Positions 12,801-22,625 of a DNA stretch of 64,000 nucleotides are shown here, in pieces. How positions within the stretch are numbered: the stretch's first letter is position 1; each line of letters starts with the position of its first letter. A model generated the notes under the pieces. It was not told the origin of the DNA and made no database searches. It saw only the letters and a program-made list of their open reading frames with translations. A program made the position numbers and the translations under genes. This DNA is from Talpa occidentalis. Lineage: Eukaryota; Chordata; Mammalia; Eulipotyphla; Talpidae. Where the stretch lies: contig NW_023601212.1 in NCBI RefSeq assembly GCF_014898055.3, positions 52,564,329 to 52,628,328 on the forward strand. Reading direction: 5' to 3'.

Positions 12801-15800
12801 CTGTCCTCAATCAAGATGCAAGTAAGGAGGATAGGGGATGGAGTGCCAAAGGCACACTGTGTGGCAAGTCTGTGTTAAATGTTACAGAATCCATGGTTAC
12901 CATGCCCAGAAATTACCGCTTGCTGCCATTTGCAATTTTGTCTGTGGGTCTAGTGAATACAATTTAATTTAAATATTATTAGCATTCTTTTCATCTTATT
13001 CCTTAAGTAACAAAACAAAATGGAAAAACCTGATGCAGATAGGAAACAAAAAAATCCAGTTCAGCAGGGTGACTGCCACCAAGTGGGCCCCTACTGACCA
13101 CTCCAGCACAGGCACTCAGTGTTGTCCCTGGCATCAATTAAATGCTCAGTCATGACTGCATTGACAATCTCTCAGAGATGAAAATCAGAAATATCTCGCA
13201 CCCCAGCAAAGTTCACATCTCTATTACTGCGACTGTCCTGTAGATTGTACCCAGGCTGGAGTGACAACTTCCCAAAGGAGGCAGCTGTGTCCTTGATACT
13301 TGATCATCCATGATCCCCAAAATTGCAGGAGGCTTTAACTTTGGCTATTACATGAATTGAGTAAAGAATATAGCATAGATAACTAAAATGCAGAGGAAAT
13401 TATGATGAAAGCTATGACTGAGTTAAAAATTAAGGGGTTCATAAGAGGAATTGATTATTCTAACTAGGGAGGTTAGGAAGAAAACTTCAAGGAAGAGGTA
13501 GTCCTCAAATGATAAACAGGATGGAACCCTATGGCACTGCCCCCTGCCCTTTCCCCTCACATTCCTGTGAGCTGTGGTTGGTCATTTTGGGGAACTGGCA
13601 GCCCCTCAGGCACATCTAGGCCAGTGAGTGAAATCCACAGTTCTTTCTCCTTCCTCAGTGAACCCCACACTACTGTATTGCTTTAGTGGGTGGTGCATCT
13701 GTCTACAATGACCCACCTCCCTCCTTCAGGCCTTGTTGGATGACAGGTTATGGCAATTTTGCATAGGCTAGGAGTCTAGTGGGCGACACATTATCTATCC
13801 CTTCCAGAAAGCACAGTTTCCCCCTTCCTATAAAATGCCATACCCTGTTAGGGCAACACTATGATAGCTTCTGAGGCAATGGCAGAGTCACTCAAAAATG
13901 TCCTTGAACGTACAGCTTTTGGAACTACCAAGTCCCTTTAGAGAGGTCAGCGTTCATGAAAAGGGATGGCTCCTAAGTGTGTTTTGCTTGACTTTCACAA
14001 TATTAACACTTCTCTTCATGTAAAAAAATGACTTCATTTCAAAACCTAGAAGATCCAAGTAAGGGAGGCCTACCTTTCCATTCAGTTTCCCTAGAGCACC
14101 CGCTGGCAGCCAGGAGGGCAGTGCTGCCCCTTTTGGAGGTACAGAAGCCCCCAGGTTACCTCAAGGATTTCAGATCCCTGTCTGACTGTAGGGAAAGGCT
14201 GCAGACCTGGCAGAGAGGCTTGGTGGCTCTTGGCAAAGCAAATCACCCAGAGCTGACTCTATTTGTCACAAGGGTACCTCAAACAGCAAGGCTGGGGTGA
14301 TAACAGGGTAATTCTGTCTGGGGACTTTGCTCCCTCTCCTGTTTCCCACCTTGCTCTACCTCTCCAGGTATCTGAGTTTATGTTCATTACTGCAGAAATT
14401 TATGTTCATTTCTCAGAAATCACTGGGGTGAATGGAAACAATGAGATTGGATTTTTCATCTCACTTCTGGCTGGCCACTGGGGCTTAGGGAAGAAAGAGG
14501 TGACACAGGTCAGTTCACCAGAAAGCTTTGGACTGGTTTTGTATCTTTCTTCCTCTGTGAGCCCCAAGAGCACACAGGGCCACCAACCACCTTGGGGAAA
14601 GTGTCTGGGACAAAACCCCGTGGTTGCTGTAGACATTCCCATACTCAACTCCAATTTAATGTCTAAATTTCAATTTTCATGAGTTCAAGTTTTTTTTTGC
14701 TTTAGGTCCATGATTTTCTTTTTAAGTAAGAGTATTTAACTTTTTTCATATTACAGAAGCTATATGGTTTATTTTAGAATACACACAATTAAAAAAAGGG
14801 GGGGAGGGAGACTTAGGATCTTTCTGAAGATGATAACTCATTATTTTGATAAGTTAACATTTTTCTATTCAAAAATACATAACATCATATTTTCTGAAAT
14901 AAATGTACTCAGACACAGTATTGTAACATTTTTTCACTTAGTTTTCCAAATTGAATATTTCCCCACGTCTTCAGAGTTCTATTACTATATTGATTGCACA
15001 ACATTTCATTGTATGAATGAACATAAATCATTTAGCTAACAGTATATGCTTAGATAATTAGTTTACTCCCAACTATAGTAAGAGGAGGGATCTTTTATCA
15101 AGTTGTTTTTTTTTTTTTTTTTTAAATATAAGAACTGGAGCACAGGCCAGATGCATGGGAGGGTGACAGAGTGGGGAACAGAACAGGCAGACTGACGAAT
15201 TACACTGCTGAGGGGAGCAGCGGGCAAGACAGGAGAGGTCTGCTTTGCCATGTGGGACTCTCACCAGCTGGCCGGGATCGAATCCATGCTGCAGAGGCTG
15301 CGGACACTGTGAGCACCTCACAGTGCGGTGCCCAACTGCCTGTGCCACCAGGGAGGTCCCAAGTTGTTTTTGTCACAAGTGTAGACCCTTAGTAGGTGAA
15401 ACCAGATGCAAATTACACATCTACTCTTAGGGTATAAGGATAATATTTCAGAGTATAAGTCACATTTCAGAGAAAAATCCTACTGTTGTCCCTTTCCTCT
15501 CCTGGTTCATGACACAGTGAAAGACTTTCACTTCATTCGAGAACAGTCAACAGTCCTGGTGGCCCTTTTCATAACTTCAGGATCTGGCATGCATAACAGA
15601 AAATACAACGTTCCATTTTTTTGATCTTTTTAATATAAGTCTCAGCATTTGAAAGATGGGGGGTTGTTTGCTTTTGGCAAAATAACTGCTCAGAAGCCCT
15701 GGAGCAGAGAAGCATGCAGGGGCTCCGTGGCTGCCCCCTCCCCACCTTGCTTGCTAGGAAATGCTTAGTTCTGGGAATCTGGGACACTTCACCTGCAACA

Positions 15801-18800
15801 CACTTAAAAAGACAGCAACCTACAACTCCAACTAGGCAGGCCAAGTCCCCCTGACTGGGTTAACAGGGGTGGTGTTACTAGATAGTGTTGTAAAGATTCC
15901 CCTGCTGAAGTCAAGGACATTCAAGGAAGAAAACAACTTTTTCTTGACCTTTGGTCAATCTGAAATGGACTTTCTGTTCTAAAGACTGTGTACCTGTGGG
16001 CCTCCCTGATGGCGCAAAGGATTAAGACGCAACCTATGAAGCCATCCGCATTCACTGCAGGGAGCAACCCACATGGCACAGCAGACCTCTCCTGACTCCC
16101 CCGCTGCTCCCCTCAGCAGTATATTTCAGTCAATCTGCCTGTTCTGTTCCCCACTCTCTCTGTGAATCCTTTCACATCCCACACCTCTGAGCTGTACCCC
16201 AGTTCTTGTATGCATAAATAAATAAATCTTAAAAAAAGACCGTGGACCTGCTAGAAGGAAAAATTGACTTTTTGAAACAACTAAAGCAAAAGTCTTTGAC
16301 TTTAATGGAGAAAAAGATGAGGTTTGGGGAGCGTAGAGAAGGCGCCTCCCTTCCAGCTATGTGGCTGAGGGCAAGTATGTCTTTGATATCTTGTTTTCAT
16401 CAACTGTAAAACTACAGAAGGAAGTTGTTGAGAAGATTAAATTGGAAGATGTAAATTAAACTGCCAGGCATGACACAGAGTGCTTAGGCAATCAGTGTTA
16501 GCTCTCTTTCCTCTTCTCGACTGTCAGCATTATTCACCCTTGCAGTATTTCCACTCACAAAATAACAAATCTATCACACACTGTGTTAGATGCTTAAGAT
16601 ACAGAGGCAAGTAAGACGTGCTCAATTCTAATGTATTACCGTGTACTTAATAAATACCTGTTGAAAAAGGTTAAATATCTCAAAGCCTATTGGTAGGGAT
16701 AGGTGTGTAATAACTATAAAACCTATAGGCAAATAATTCTGATATTATGAGAAAGGTATGCAGGGTACTATGGGATCCTGGGGGAAGGAACTCTTTAACT
16801 CTTTAGGGAAAATGGGAAGAATCACCAGAGGGTGGTTCTTATGTATAAAAAAGATGTGTTCAAATGGAGTAGAGGAAGGAGAAGGTGGTGTCAGAAAAAG
16901 GCAGAGGAAACAGGATGAGTAAAGGCACAGAATGAAGACAAGGGTTATGAGGAAGTAGAAATGAAGCAGGAAAGGGAGAGGAACTGCTTATGACACCCAA
17001 GGATTCTGGGCTTGGACATTTAGATCAGTTCATCTCAGACTCAATGCACTAAAGAATTTTCTAGGGACACTGATAAAAGGCAGGTTCTTCAGTAGCAAGT
17101 TGTTAGGCAGGTTGAGAGTCTGTATTTCTAGCAAGGTCCTGTGTGACGTTGGGGCTAGCAGTCCATGGGTTACACAAGGAGTAGCCAAATTTAGAAAAAA
17201 GGCGTCAACAGAGATTCCTAGAGAGGAGGGTGACATGATTATTTCCGAGGATAGTCTCTCTGGGCTACAGTGTGATGTCTGCAGGTTCTCGATACTTTCT
17301 CACTTAATGGCAATCATCACAATACCCCTAAAGACAACCCCAGAGCACTGCAGAAGGAGCAGAGATAATGTGGGTGAACTCCCTGTCTTTACAGAATATA
17401 AAAGAGAACTTTTAAAAACAGAGTAAGTCAGAAAATGTCATGATTTCACTCCAGCATATAGAGAAATCAAACAAATAAATAAAGTAAAATAAAAACAAAC
17501 TTTTAGTCTATAAGATCAAATTGTTGGTTACCAGAGGGGAAAGGGTAAGGGAGTATGGAAATTGGATCAAATGGGTCAACTGTATGGTGAGAGATGAAAT
17601 TAGACTTCTAGTGGTGAACACAATGTTTTATGTACAGCTATTGATTTATCATTATAAATACACCCGAAACCTATATAATGTCATAATCCAACATTATGTC
17701 AATAAAAAATTATTTAAAAAACATCAAGAAATAATAAATAGAAAGTGACAAGACCTCCCAAGGGTCAAACAGCTAATTAGTGGCAAAACTAGGGGTCAAG
17801 AACTCAGATAATCTCCAACTAAACTGCATTTAACTATGTTTTTCTGCCACCTTCCCCACTGCAGCACATCAGCTTCTATTTAGAAAGTTGAATCATTAGA
17901 GTTAAAAGAAAAAGGATGCAGAGGAATAATTTTTAGTTATTCTGAATTATGGTAGTCATGGTAAACTGTATGCACCAAATTAGGCAGACTCTGCAGGTAA
18001 TCTATTCCATGGGACCCTTTTGTTCATCCAGTCTCCTGAAAACATGTCAGAAATGCAAATTCCCTTGTTGGCAATTAAATTAATGCCTACCTGCTCTTGG
18101 TACATATTCCAAACCTGCTTTGAACCTATAAAAATGTTTGGATGCAGGTGGCAGGAGAAAAGGGAACTAGTATAGCTATCTGCTATATATTAACATGTAT
18201 TATTTAATTCTTAAAAGGCTCTTGCCAAAAAATTCATTCTTATTTTGATTGCATACCTCAGTAAAGTGAGGTTCCTAGAAGAGGAAAGGAGAATTGATTG
18301 AAAAAAAAAAAGGAAATAGTGAAAACTATAGCAGCATGAACAGAGTTATTGGGAAATAGGGGATCCAGAAAAGCAGTCATTTCAGTTATCTCTAATACAT
18401 GGGGCCTGGTGTCCCAGGAAAACAGCAGAATAGGAAGGAAGAACACAATGACACTCTTAGTGGGTCTCAGATAAACAAATAAGACTGCTTTTAGAAGCCA
18501 TTTCTAGGGCCTCCTGGTCGCCTAGGGGTTAAGTCTCACCACTATGGCCTGAGGGCCTGAGTTCTGATCTGCAGCCAGGGAGCTACATCACATGGAGCTG
18601 CAGACCTCCCCTGTCTCACCCCTGCTCTCCTCAGCAGTGTATTTCAGTAAATCCGCCTGTTCTGCTCCCCACTCTGTCTCTGGTGAATCCTCCCACCCCC
18701 CACTCCCTTGTATCTCTGGCCTAAACCCCAGCTTTTGTATGCAAAAATGAAAAAAAAAAAAGCCATATCTAGGCTAAGAGGAATCTGATAAAAAAAAAAA

Positions 18801-20510
18801 AAGGTTAAAGTGGCATCAACCAGATATAGGGTTTTAAAGTTGCAAACAGGATCTCCCTCCATAACAGGAAGTAACTTTGCCTGCTCATTCAGTCACATGT
18901 TCTCTGTTTCATCTGGCAACAAATAGCTGATGCACTGAGAAAGAGCTGACTTCAGTTTTTCTTACAACTTGTGTAAAGGGAAAAGTAACAGAAAATAAAA
19001 CTGCTATTCACCACTGAGTATCTGAATGCTATCTCAGCAAGAATTTTATTGAATCTAATAAAGACATAATTTCTTGTGAATCTTCGAAGCCAGAAGACTT
19101 GTACTCCAATGATTGAAAGAGAGAACTTTGATATGGCCAACTTTGATGAGAATATTAAAAATCATAAAAAAAAATTTCACCTATTTTAAAGAAGTAGGGC
19201 TAAGATTTATAAATTCAGCAAAAGAAGACTCAAATGAAAAGACTTATTTAAAGATATCTTAAAATAACCATCTTCCTTTTAGGTCTACCTCTATCTTTTT
19301 TAAAAAGATTTATTTATTTTTGCATACAAGAACCAGGGTACACGCCAGAGGTGTGTGGGGGGGAGAGGATTCACCAGAGACAGAGTGGGAAGCAGAACAG
19401 GTGAATTGACTGAAATACACTGCTGAGGGGAGCAGTGGGCAAGTCAGGAGAGGTCTGCTGTGCCATGTGGGTAGCTCCCAGGCCGGGGATAGAACTCTGT
19501 GCTGCAGAGGCTGTGGACAGCTTCATAGGTTGCGTTTTAACCCCTTGCGCCACCAAGGAGGCCCTCTACCTCTATCTTGTGCCACAATTGCACTTCCAAC
19601 TTATAGACTGATTACTGACTCTGTGCTATGCCCTATTACATGGTGTCACCTCATTTAATGTTCATAATGCCTCAATGTAGGTATGATGACTATCACATTT
19701 TATAAAGAAAGAAAGGAGAAGCTTTAAGAAATCAGAAATCCTGTTTGGGCAGCCTGACTCCTAATGATTCAAAAACACTTAAATCCACTGGTGGAATCTC
19801 TTCTTGTTAATGGTGATCTCTGGAGCAGAGTCATCAGACCATTACTTGCTAGTACAAGCAAAAGGGCTGTCACGATATTCACCTGCAAATTAAAATACTT
19901 GCTTGGGCAATAGTTTCTCAGCAATCATCTGCTGTTATCTCTCACTCCTACAGGCACCCCAACATTTAACCAATGTACAAAAGAGACTGTAAACATGCAT
20001 GTAAACCTGCAGCTATCCACTGTCCCGACTCTGCTCAGGACAGGACACTTTCATTGAGTCTATGAACAGCCTGGGCTGGAGACATTCATATTCCTGGAGA
20101 CAGGATCTAGAGGGGCTGCCTGACACCAAATCCTGCTAAAATGAGATTCTCCTTGTCCAGCTTTACTGCCTGTTTCCAGGAGAGCCACGTCTGTGGGAAA
20201 TCCCAGAGAATTTACTCTGCGACTCTACAGACACTGGGAGAAAGGCAGCTGCCATGTCCTCCTTCCCCTTTTTCGACACTGTTATTCAGAGATCTCTCTC
20301 TGACTGGTCAGAAACTGTGGAAGGGGATGTTCAATGGAAGCTTGCCATTTGGCAACAGTTAAAATGGCTGTCAGTGTAGAGAACCTCGGTCTATTTTTGG
20401 TGGAGAGAGAACAGATCCCTTGAGATCCTAAATGATAGTTACCCATGTTCTGTCATCGGTGTGATGGTGGCGGCCACAAGACCTTGAAGTTTCTTCTTTG
20501 GGGAGGCCAT
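174..20510 (-). CDS. NPL: N-acetylneuraminate pyruvate lyase, 5' half of the coding region (split over seven exons)
   Basis: Seven minus-strand exons (20443-20517, 11970-12043, 10244-10331, 8187-8244, 5991-6066, 1146-1238, 174-322) join in frame with no stop and give residues 1-202 of a protein usually near 320 residues. The family is a cytosolic class I aldolase of the DHDPS/NAL superfamily. It cleaves N-acetylneuraminate to N-acetylmannosamine and pyruvate in sialic acid catabolism. Visible family marks are the N-terminal [17 protein letters not shown], the substrate-carboxylate loop NGTTGEG (49-55), FYYYHIP with catalytic Tyr143, and GLKFSD with the Schiff-base Lys173. Every intron begins GT and ends AG, and splice phases match across all junctions. 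The C-terminal third lies beyond base 1. Identification rests on remembered family sequence. Nothing suggests a pseudogene in this part. Confidence 0.96.
323..1145. other. NPL intron containing a CT/CA microsatellite
   Basis: Intron between the Lys173 and Tyr143 exons. Apart from the compound dinucleotide repeat at 812-876 I recognise nothing in it. Confidence 0.8.
812..876 (+). repeat. Compound (CA)n(CT)n(CA)n microsatellite
   Basis: A short CA run, about ten CT units, then about seventeen CA units, interrupted only at the phase changes. Confidence 0.95.
1146..1238 (-). CDS. NPL: NPL exon with catalytic tyrosine
   Basis: The acceptor CAG ends at 1239 after TTCTTT, and the donor GTAAGT starts at 1145. 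The 93-base exon reads [20 protein letters not shown] and onward through [10 protein letters not shown]. Tyr143, in the YYYHIP motif, is the catalytic tyrosine of the family. The poly-A end of a young L1 lies only about 125 bp upstream of this exon in gene sense. Confidence 0.96.
1364..3799 (-). mobile_element. Young 5'-truncated LINE-1, same sense as NPL
   Basis: About 2.4 kb of L1 in minus orientation: 3' half of ORF2, 3' UTR and an interrupted poly-A tail (poly-T at 1362-1390). A 19-bp target-site duplication, TCAGAGGCCAAGAATTCTT, flanks it at 1345-1363 and 3800-3818. ORF2 is open from the RT core (QVGFIPG, SLFADDM, then the thumb) to about 2025. There the frame shifts within a 7-T run, and the C-terminal reading continues to about 1570, including the cysteine-rich [10 protein letters not shown] stretch. 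The endonuclease domain, ORF1 and promoter are absent, so it cannot move by itself. An AATAAA lies at 1415-1410 on its sense strand. Confidence 0.97.
1567..3799 (-). pseudogene. L1 ORF2 remnant (reverse transcriptase and C-terminal domain), one frameshift
   Basis: The reading frame runs from the 5' truncation point to 1567 with a single frame change near 2021-2027. The reverse-transcriptase palm carries the FADD motif at about residues 211-214 of the 655-codon frame, which begins at 3869. The first 23 codons of that frame (3869-3801) are host flank, not L1. Roughly the first 40 per cent of a complete ORF2 (about 1275 residues) is missing. Confidence 0.93.
3819..4506. other. NPL intron, no recognised feature
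   Basis: A+T-rich sequence between the young L1 and a SINE. No exon, open frame or repeat family recognised. Confidence 0.5.
4507..4660 (+). mobile_element. tRNA-derived SINE, short form
   Basis: GGCCTCCCCTGGTGGCGCGG head with A-box and B-box-like (GGTTCGTTCCC) elements. The body then stops early and runs into an A-rich CAAAACAAAAC tail, so the central region seen in other copies is missing. Antisense to NPL. Confidence 0.85.
5290..5930 (-). mobile_element. Old LINE-1 3' end
   Basis: Degenerate L1M-type 3' UTR and ORF2 end in minus orientation, with recognisable CATATGAGTGAAACCAT, GTCCTTGGGCATTTAGG and CTGGATCATATGG. A 20-bp direct repeat lies at 5323-5342 and 5922-5941. Confidence 0.75.
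5991..6066 (-). CDS. NPL: NPL exon, residues 97-122
   Basis: The acceptor AAAG is at 6070-6067 and the donor GTACAC begins at 5990. The exon encodes [17 protein letters not shown] followed by CFFKSLNK, then the first base of Asp122. The [11 protein letters not shown] segment is a barrel strand and helix typical of NPL. Confidence 0.95.
6230..6400. repeat. Unassigned dispersed repeat, copy 1
   Basis: Shares CTCCACTTCAGA, then TTGTAAGCC/TTGCAAGCC, CTTCTGACAAATGGCTACAG-like and TTCCCAC/TTTCCATGAC segments in the same order with 28975-29100. It is an old interspersed repeat whose family I cannot name. Confidence 0.45.
7040..7572 (-). mobile_element. Old LINE-1 (L1M-like) 3' fragment
   Basis: Minus-strand L1 3' landmarks: TTTATTTATAAAAACTTACTTT, then CACTTAACATAACATCCTCAAGG, TATCCATTTATCC and GTGAACAGTGCTGCTAATATG. 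Heavily diverged, with no open frame. Confidence 0.75.
7584..7866 (-). mobile_element. tRNA-derived SINE
   Basis: Full-length minus copy with an A/T-rich tail at the low coordinate and the head ending GGAGGCC at 7866. Flanked by the direct repeat GCAATTCTCAA at 7573-7583 and 7867-7877. Inserted at the edge of the older L1 fragment. Same sense as NPL. Confidence 0.93.
8187..8244 (-). CDS. NPL: NPL exon, residues 77-96
   Basis: The acceptor AG is at 8246-8245 and the donor GTAGGT begins at 8186. The exon is 58 bases, one base closing Lys77 and 19 codons reading [19 protein letters not shown], and ends on a codon boundary. Strong match to the NPL family. Confidence 0.95.
8465..8512 (+). repeat. 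Possible SINE head fragment
   Basis: GGGCCCTGGTGTTAAGTCTC and the following CCACTACCGCCTGAGT resemble the head of the SINE copy at 18507. Too short to be sure. Confidence 0.35.
8590..8830 (+). repeat. Possible L2 fragment
   Basis: Pyrimidine-rich stretch with TTCCACAGATCACTGC, then TGTTCCCTCACATGC and AAGAGGTCTTCCCCGTC, resembling the 3' region of L2. Diverged. Confidence 0.35.
8850..9105 (-). repeat. MIR
   Basis: Ancient SINE in reverse. ACTATGTGCCAGGCAATG, then TCCCTATTTATCCATGAAAC, AGGCAGAGCCAGGACCCAG and CTCTTAACCCCCATGCTACAC match MIR in order. Confidence 0.8.
9570..9655 (+). repeat. L2 3' end fragment
   Basis: AAGCACCACGAGGGCCAGAG, then ACACAGCAATATAATAGTGAATAAA resembles the L2 3' terminus. 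Diverged. Confidence 0.5.
9656..10243. other. NPL intron, no recognised feature
   Basis: Ordinary intronic sequence; the short open frames here have no family resemblance. Confidence 0.5.
10244..10331 (-). CDS. NPL: NPL exon with the GTTGE loop
   Basis: The acceptor AG is at 10333-10332 and the donor GTGAGT starts at 10243. The exon reads [20 protein letters not shown] and on to TRGRN, then two bases of Lys77. The GTTGE loop (residues 50-54) binds the substrate carboxylate in this superfamily. The exon is CpG-rich compared with the others. Confidence 0.96.
10332..11639. other. NPL intron, no recognised feature
   Basis: No exon or repeat family recognised. Overlapping short open frames at 11070-11290 look random. 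Confidence 0.5.
11640..11830 (+). repeat. MIR
   Basis: CACTTCCTGGCTGGATGAAC, TTGGGCAACCTGA, CAAATAGGGATAAGAATAAT and ATGCTTAATAGATGTAAA follow MIR order. Confidence 0.65.
11970..12043 (-). CDS. NPL: NPL exon, residues 23-48
   Basis: The acceptor AG is at 12045-12044 and the donor GTAAG begins at 11969. The exon completes Gly23, encodes [15 protein letters not shown] and onward to SIF, and ends with the first base of Val48. Its length of 74 bases keeps the frame between the neighbouring exons. Confidence 0.95.
12044..12560. other. NPL large intron, proximal part
   Basis: Start of the largest resolved intron (12044-20442). Nothing recognised in this stretch. Confidence 0.5.
12565..12725 (+). 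repeat. MER5-type hAT MITE fragment
   Basis: TCTCAAAGTGTGACCCACAA, CAGCATCCAGGGGAGTCTGT and TAGAAATGCAGAGTCTAGG are the characteristic MER5 order of segments. Confidence 0.65.
12726..14860. other. NPL intron, no recognised feature
   Basis: Includes open frames of 90 and 139 codons at 14028-14682 that do not resemble any family I know. I see no splice sites or transcription signals that support them. Confidence 0.45.
14865..15098 (-). repeat. Possible old LINE-1 fragment
   Basis: TTGCACAACATTTCATTGTATGAATGAACATAAATCATTTAGC-like wording fits a diverged L1ME 3' UTR in minus orientation. Interrupted by a SINE at 15111. Confidence 0.45.
15111..15360 (-). mobile_element. tRNA-derived SINE
   Basis: Near full-length minus copy with a long poly-T start. 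Direct repeat AAGTTGTTTTT at 15100-15110 and 15361-15371. Internal CAGTGCGGTGCCCAACTGCC differs from most copies. Confidence 0.93.
15372..15997. other. NPL intron, no recognised feature
   Basis: Nothing recognised. Confidence 0.5.
15998..16238 (+). mobile_element. tRNA-derived SINE
   Basis: Plus copy, head GGGCCTCCCTGATGGCGCAA, ending (AAAT)n and TCTTAAAAAAA. Imperfect target duplication AGACTGTGTACCTG / AGACCGTGGACCTG. Antisense to NPL. Confidence 0.92.
16345..16535 (+). repeat. MIR
   Basis: AGCTATGTGGCTGAGGGCAA, TTTTCATCAACTGTAAAACT, TTGTTGAGAAGATTAAAT and CTGCCAGGCATGACACAGAG follow MIR order. Confidence 0.7.
16536..17024. other. NPL intron, no recognised feature
   Basis: Purine-rich in its second half; nothing recognised. 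Confidence 0.5.
17025..17195 (+). repeat. MER5-type hAT MITE fragment
   Basis: CATCTCAGACTCAATGCAC, TGAGAGTCTGTATTTCTAGC, then AAGGTCCTGTGTGACGTTGG and TCCATGGGTTACACAAGGAG match the second half of MER5-type consensus. Confidence 0.6.
17420..17735 (+). mobile_element. Old LINE-1 3' UTR (L1M-type)
   Basis: GTTGGTTACCAGAGGGGAAA, GGGTCAACTGTATGGTGAGA, ACCCGAAACCTATATAATGT and TCAATAAAAAATT are landmarks of mammalian L1M 3' UTRs, in plus orientation. Confidence 0.85.
17740..18494. other. NPL intron, no recognised feature
   Basis: Nothing recognised beyond short A runs. Confidence 0.5.
18507..18760 (+). mobile_element. tRNA-derived SINE, variant head
   Basis: Plus copy with a variant head (GGGCCTCCTGGTCGCCTAGG), ending in poly-A. 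Target duplication AAGCCATTTCTAGG at 18495-18508 and AGCCATATCTAGG at 18761-18773, one mismatch. Confidence 0.9.
18775..19283. other. NPL intron, no recognised feature
   Basis: Nothing recognised. Confidence 0.5.
19298..19564 (-). mobile_element. tRNA-derived SINE
   Basis: Full-length minus copy with a perfect 14-bp target duplication TCTACCTCTATCTT at 19284-19297 and 19565-19578. The perfect duplication argues for a recent insertion. Confidence 0.95.
19605..19725 (-). repeat. MIR fragment
   Basis: ACTCTGTGCTATGCCCTATT, CACCTCATTTAATGTTCATA and GTAGGTATGATGACTATCAC match the central MIR in reverse. Confidence 0.65.
19726..20442. other. NPL intron, no recognised feature
   Basis: End of the large intron just downstream (gene sense) of the start-codon exon. 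Nothing recognised. Confidence 0.5.
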
Positions 20511-20517
20511 TGAGCTT
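20443..20517 (-). CDS. NPL: NPL exon with start codon
   Basis: The acceptor CAG at 20520-20518 follows a T-rich tract. Seven untranslated bases precede the ATG at 20510-20508. Twenty-two codons follow, including [15 protein letters not shown], plus two bases (GG) of a split Gly codon. The donor is GTAAC at 20442-20438. The start matches the family's usual N-terminus. Confidence 0.95.
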
Positions 20518-21479
20518 CTGAAAAAAAGTTTGGAAAACATAATGTAATTCCTTTCCTTCTTCAAGGAATGTTAATTAATGATAAAACTGCAGGGCAAAGT
20601 CCATTTCCAGTTAGAATGGTGAAAATGCTTACAAGAATACAAAGCAAGTGAAAAGAATATAAAATTGTAGAGCCTAATTCTATAGGGCAGTAAACGATTT
20701 TTTAAAGATAGGCAAGAAGAAATCATCAGATATTTTTCTCCCATTTTATCTCTATAGATGATTGAGTCAATCTGAAACCTCAAAAGGCAGAAGTAAGCAA
20801 ACAACAGACCTGAGAAAGAACATCAATTTGGGGAGGTCAAATGTCTGAAGAACTATTATCACTTAAATTGAAATATGGTGAATACACAAGGGAAATTCTT
20901 CTTTCTTTCCATATATTCTTTTTAAGTAGGAATCTCATGTAATACCAGCACTCACATTCTAAAGGCTTCAGTCTGACTTCAGGTTTTCCCATCCTTGAAT
21001 AGATATAAGCAAAAACCAAAACTGGCATAATTTTGACCAGTTTTGCCCTATTTTCTTAGCTCTAGTAAACCACATAAACTTTATCACAATGATCTATTCA
21101 CCTCTCCCCTATGGGATCAGCTCCCAAGATAGGAAATATCTTTCACTTGCTTTTGCTTTGCCTAGACTGATGGCTCTGCTGGACATTCATGATGAATCAA
21201 CAAGTGATAAATATGTGGATGACTTCACAGTTTGGGGTCCCTGGCTCTCATTTGCATACTAATTCCTTAGGCTTCATGGGATCATCTTTACTACTTGGCC
21301 TGTGAACCTGCCAGGTCAGTAACACAGGCCCTATCTCAGACCAGCTTCTGAGCGTGGAACCAGGTTGTTGTTCCACCTGCTGCTTATCTTCACTGCACTC
21401 CTAGAAACATCTCAACCCAAGATACCCAAAGTGAATCTGCCCTCTTGACCTCTAAATTCTTTCCTCCTTATAGTAGAGG
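20518..21479. other. Probable NPL intron 1, distal part
   Basis: Lies between the start-codon exon and the CpG island. Nothing recognised. Confidence 0.5.
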
Positions 21480-21720
21480 AGTTTCAAGTACAATCTCTAG
21501 AGTTAGACTTCAGAGATCTGCATCCTAGCTCTACCATTTTACCAACTAGGGGAACTTGGGTCCATTACTTAAACTCTCTGTACTTCTATTACTCCTTTTG
21601 TAAGTGCAGATAATAGAATTACATTTCACAGAGTGGCTGAAAGAATGAAATGAATGCATTCATGTAAAGTGTTTCACAACAGGGGCCAGGCTCATGGTCA
21701 ATACAAGTTGATTCTCCTCC
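21480..21720 (+). repeat. MIR
   Basis: CTAGAGTTAGACTTCAGAGA, CATCCTAGCTCTACCATTTT, ACTTGGGTCCATTACTTAAA, GTAAGTGCAGATAATAGAAT and GCATTCATGTAAAGTGTTTC follow the full MIR. Confidence 0.85.
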
Positions 21721-22310
21721 ATGAAGTCTGGACCTGATGGCTATAGGCTATTAGCATTTATTACTATTCCCTAACCAGCATCTTCTTTCCTGTCATCTCA
21801 GCTCTACTGGCACCTTCTTCCCAACCCTTGCTACTCTTATCTATTCAGGGACTAAGTCATTTCAATTCTGTTATCTTTTTTTCCCCTGTAATCCTCCGCT
21901 CCCCACCTCCCTGCCCCCCTCCTCATAACTCACCCTTTGTTACCTCTTATCTAAGTTAGTGGGCACAAACCACAGGTCAGAGAGGCCCACAGAAGCTCAA
22001 GAAGCTTCAAGTGATAAAAGGGCCAAGAGTTAAGTTCAGCACTAAGAAGCTCTTAAACTGACCACTACTAGGCTGTTCACACTAATAAACTTCTAGTACT
22101 TTTCTATGTATTTATTTCATATTTATAGGGCAATTTGTAGGGCAATAAGCGGATATTCAAAAATGGTCAGAGCTCAGAAGCTCAGTTTTATACCTGATTT
22201 GACTGAGAGAAACCAAATTACATGTATTTAAGTACATTTTGATTGCTCTTCAAAAAGTTTAAAACATAGAGGTTGGAAGGGTGTGCGAGGGGAGTTAGCA
22301 ATCACTGTCC
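21721..22310. other. Probable NPL intron 1, no recognised feature
   Basis: Nothing recognised. Confidence 0.45.
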
Positions 22311-22319
22311 TAATCCCTG

Positions 22320-22625
22320 CTCTCTTCTGCCCCTTCAGTCTATACAGGTTGCCAGAATAATCTTTCCGTGGCAAGGCCATTTCATATCTTAGCTTTGTGG
22401 TGCTCAGAAAGTGCCAGTAACTTGTCCCTGGCTTCCATAGGATTAAGTCAGGAACTCCCAGGTTCAGTCTCTATTCTTTCTCCAGGGCACTTAAAACCCC
22501 ACTGTTCCCCTGTTGTCCTAACTATTGTCCCACCTGCTTGCCTTTCTCCTGTGGTTCCCTCGTTTGGAATGCAATTGTCGCTTACTTCAGCCCTTCTGTC
22601 TAGTCAGTCGGCTTTGAAAACTCTC
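22320..22625 (+). repeat. L2 fragment
   Basis: CAGGTTGCCAGAATAATC, CAAGGCCATTTCATATCTTA, CCCTGGCTTCCATAGGATTA and TTGGAATGCAATTG follow the order of the L2 3' region. Confidence 0.55.

Noticed and set aside
14028..14682. Overlapping open frames of 90 and 139 codons in the large NPL intron
   Set aside because: No family resemblance, no splice or promoter context, and the opposite strand is equally open.
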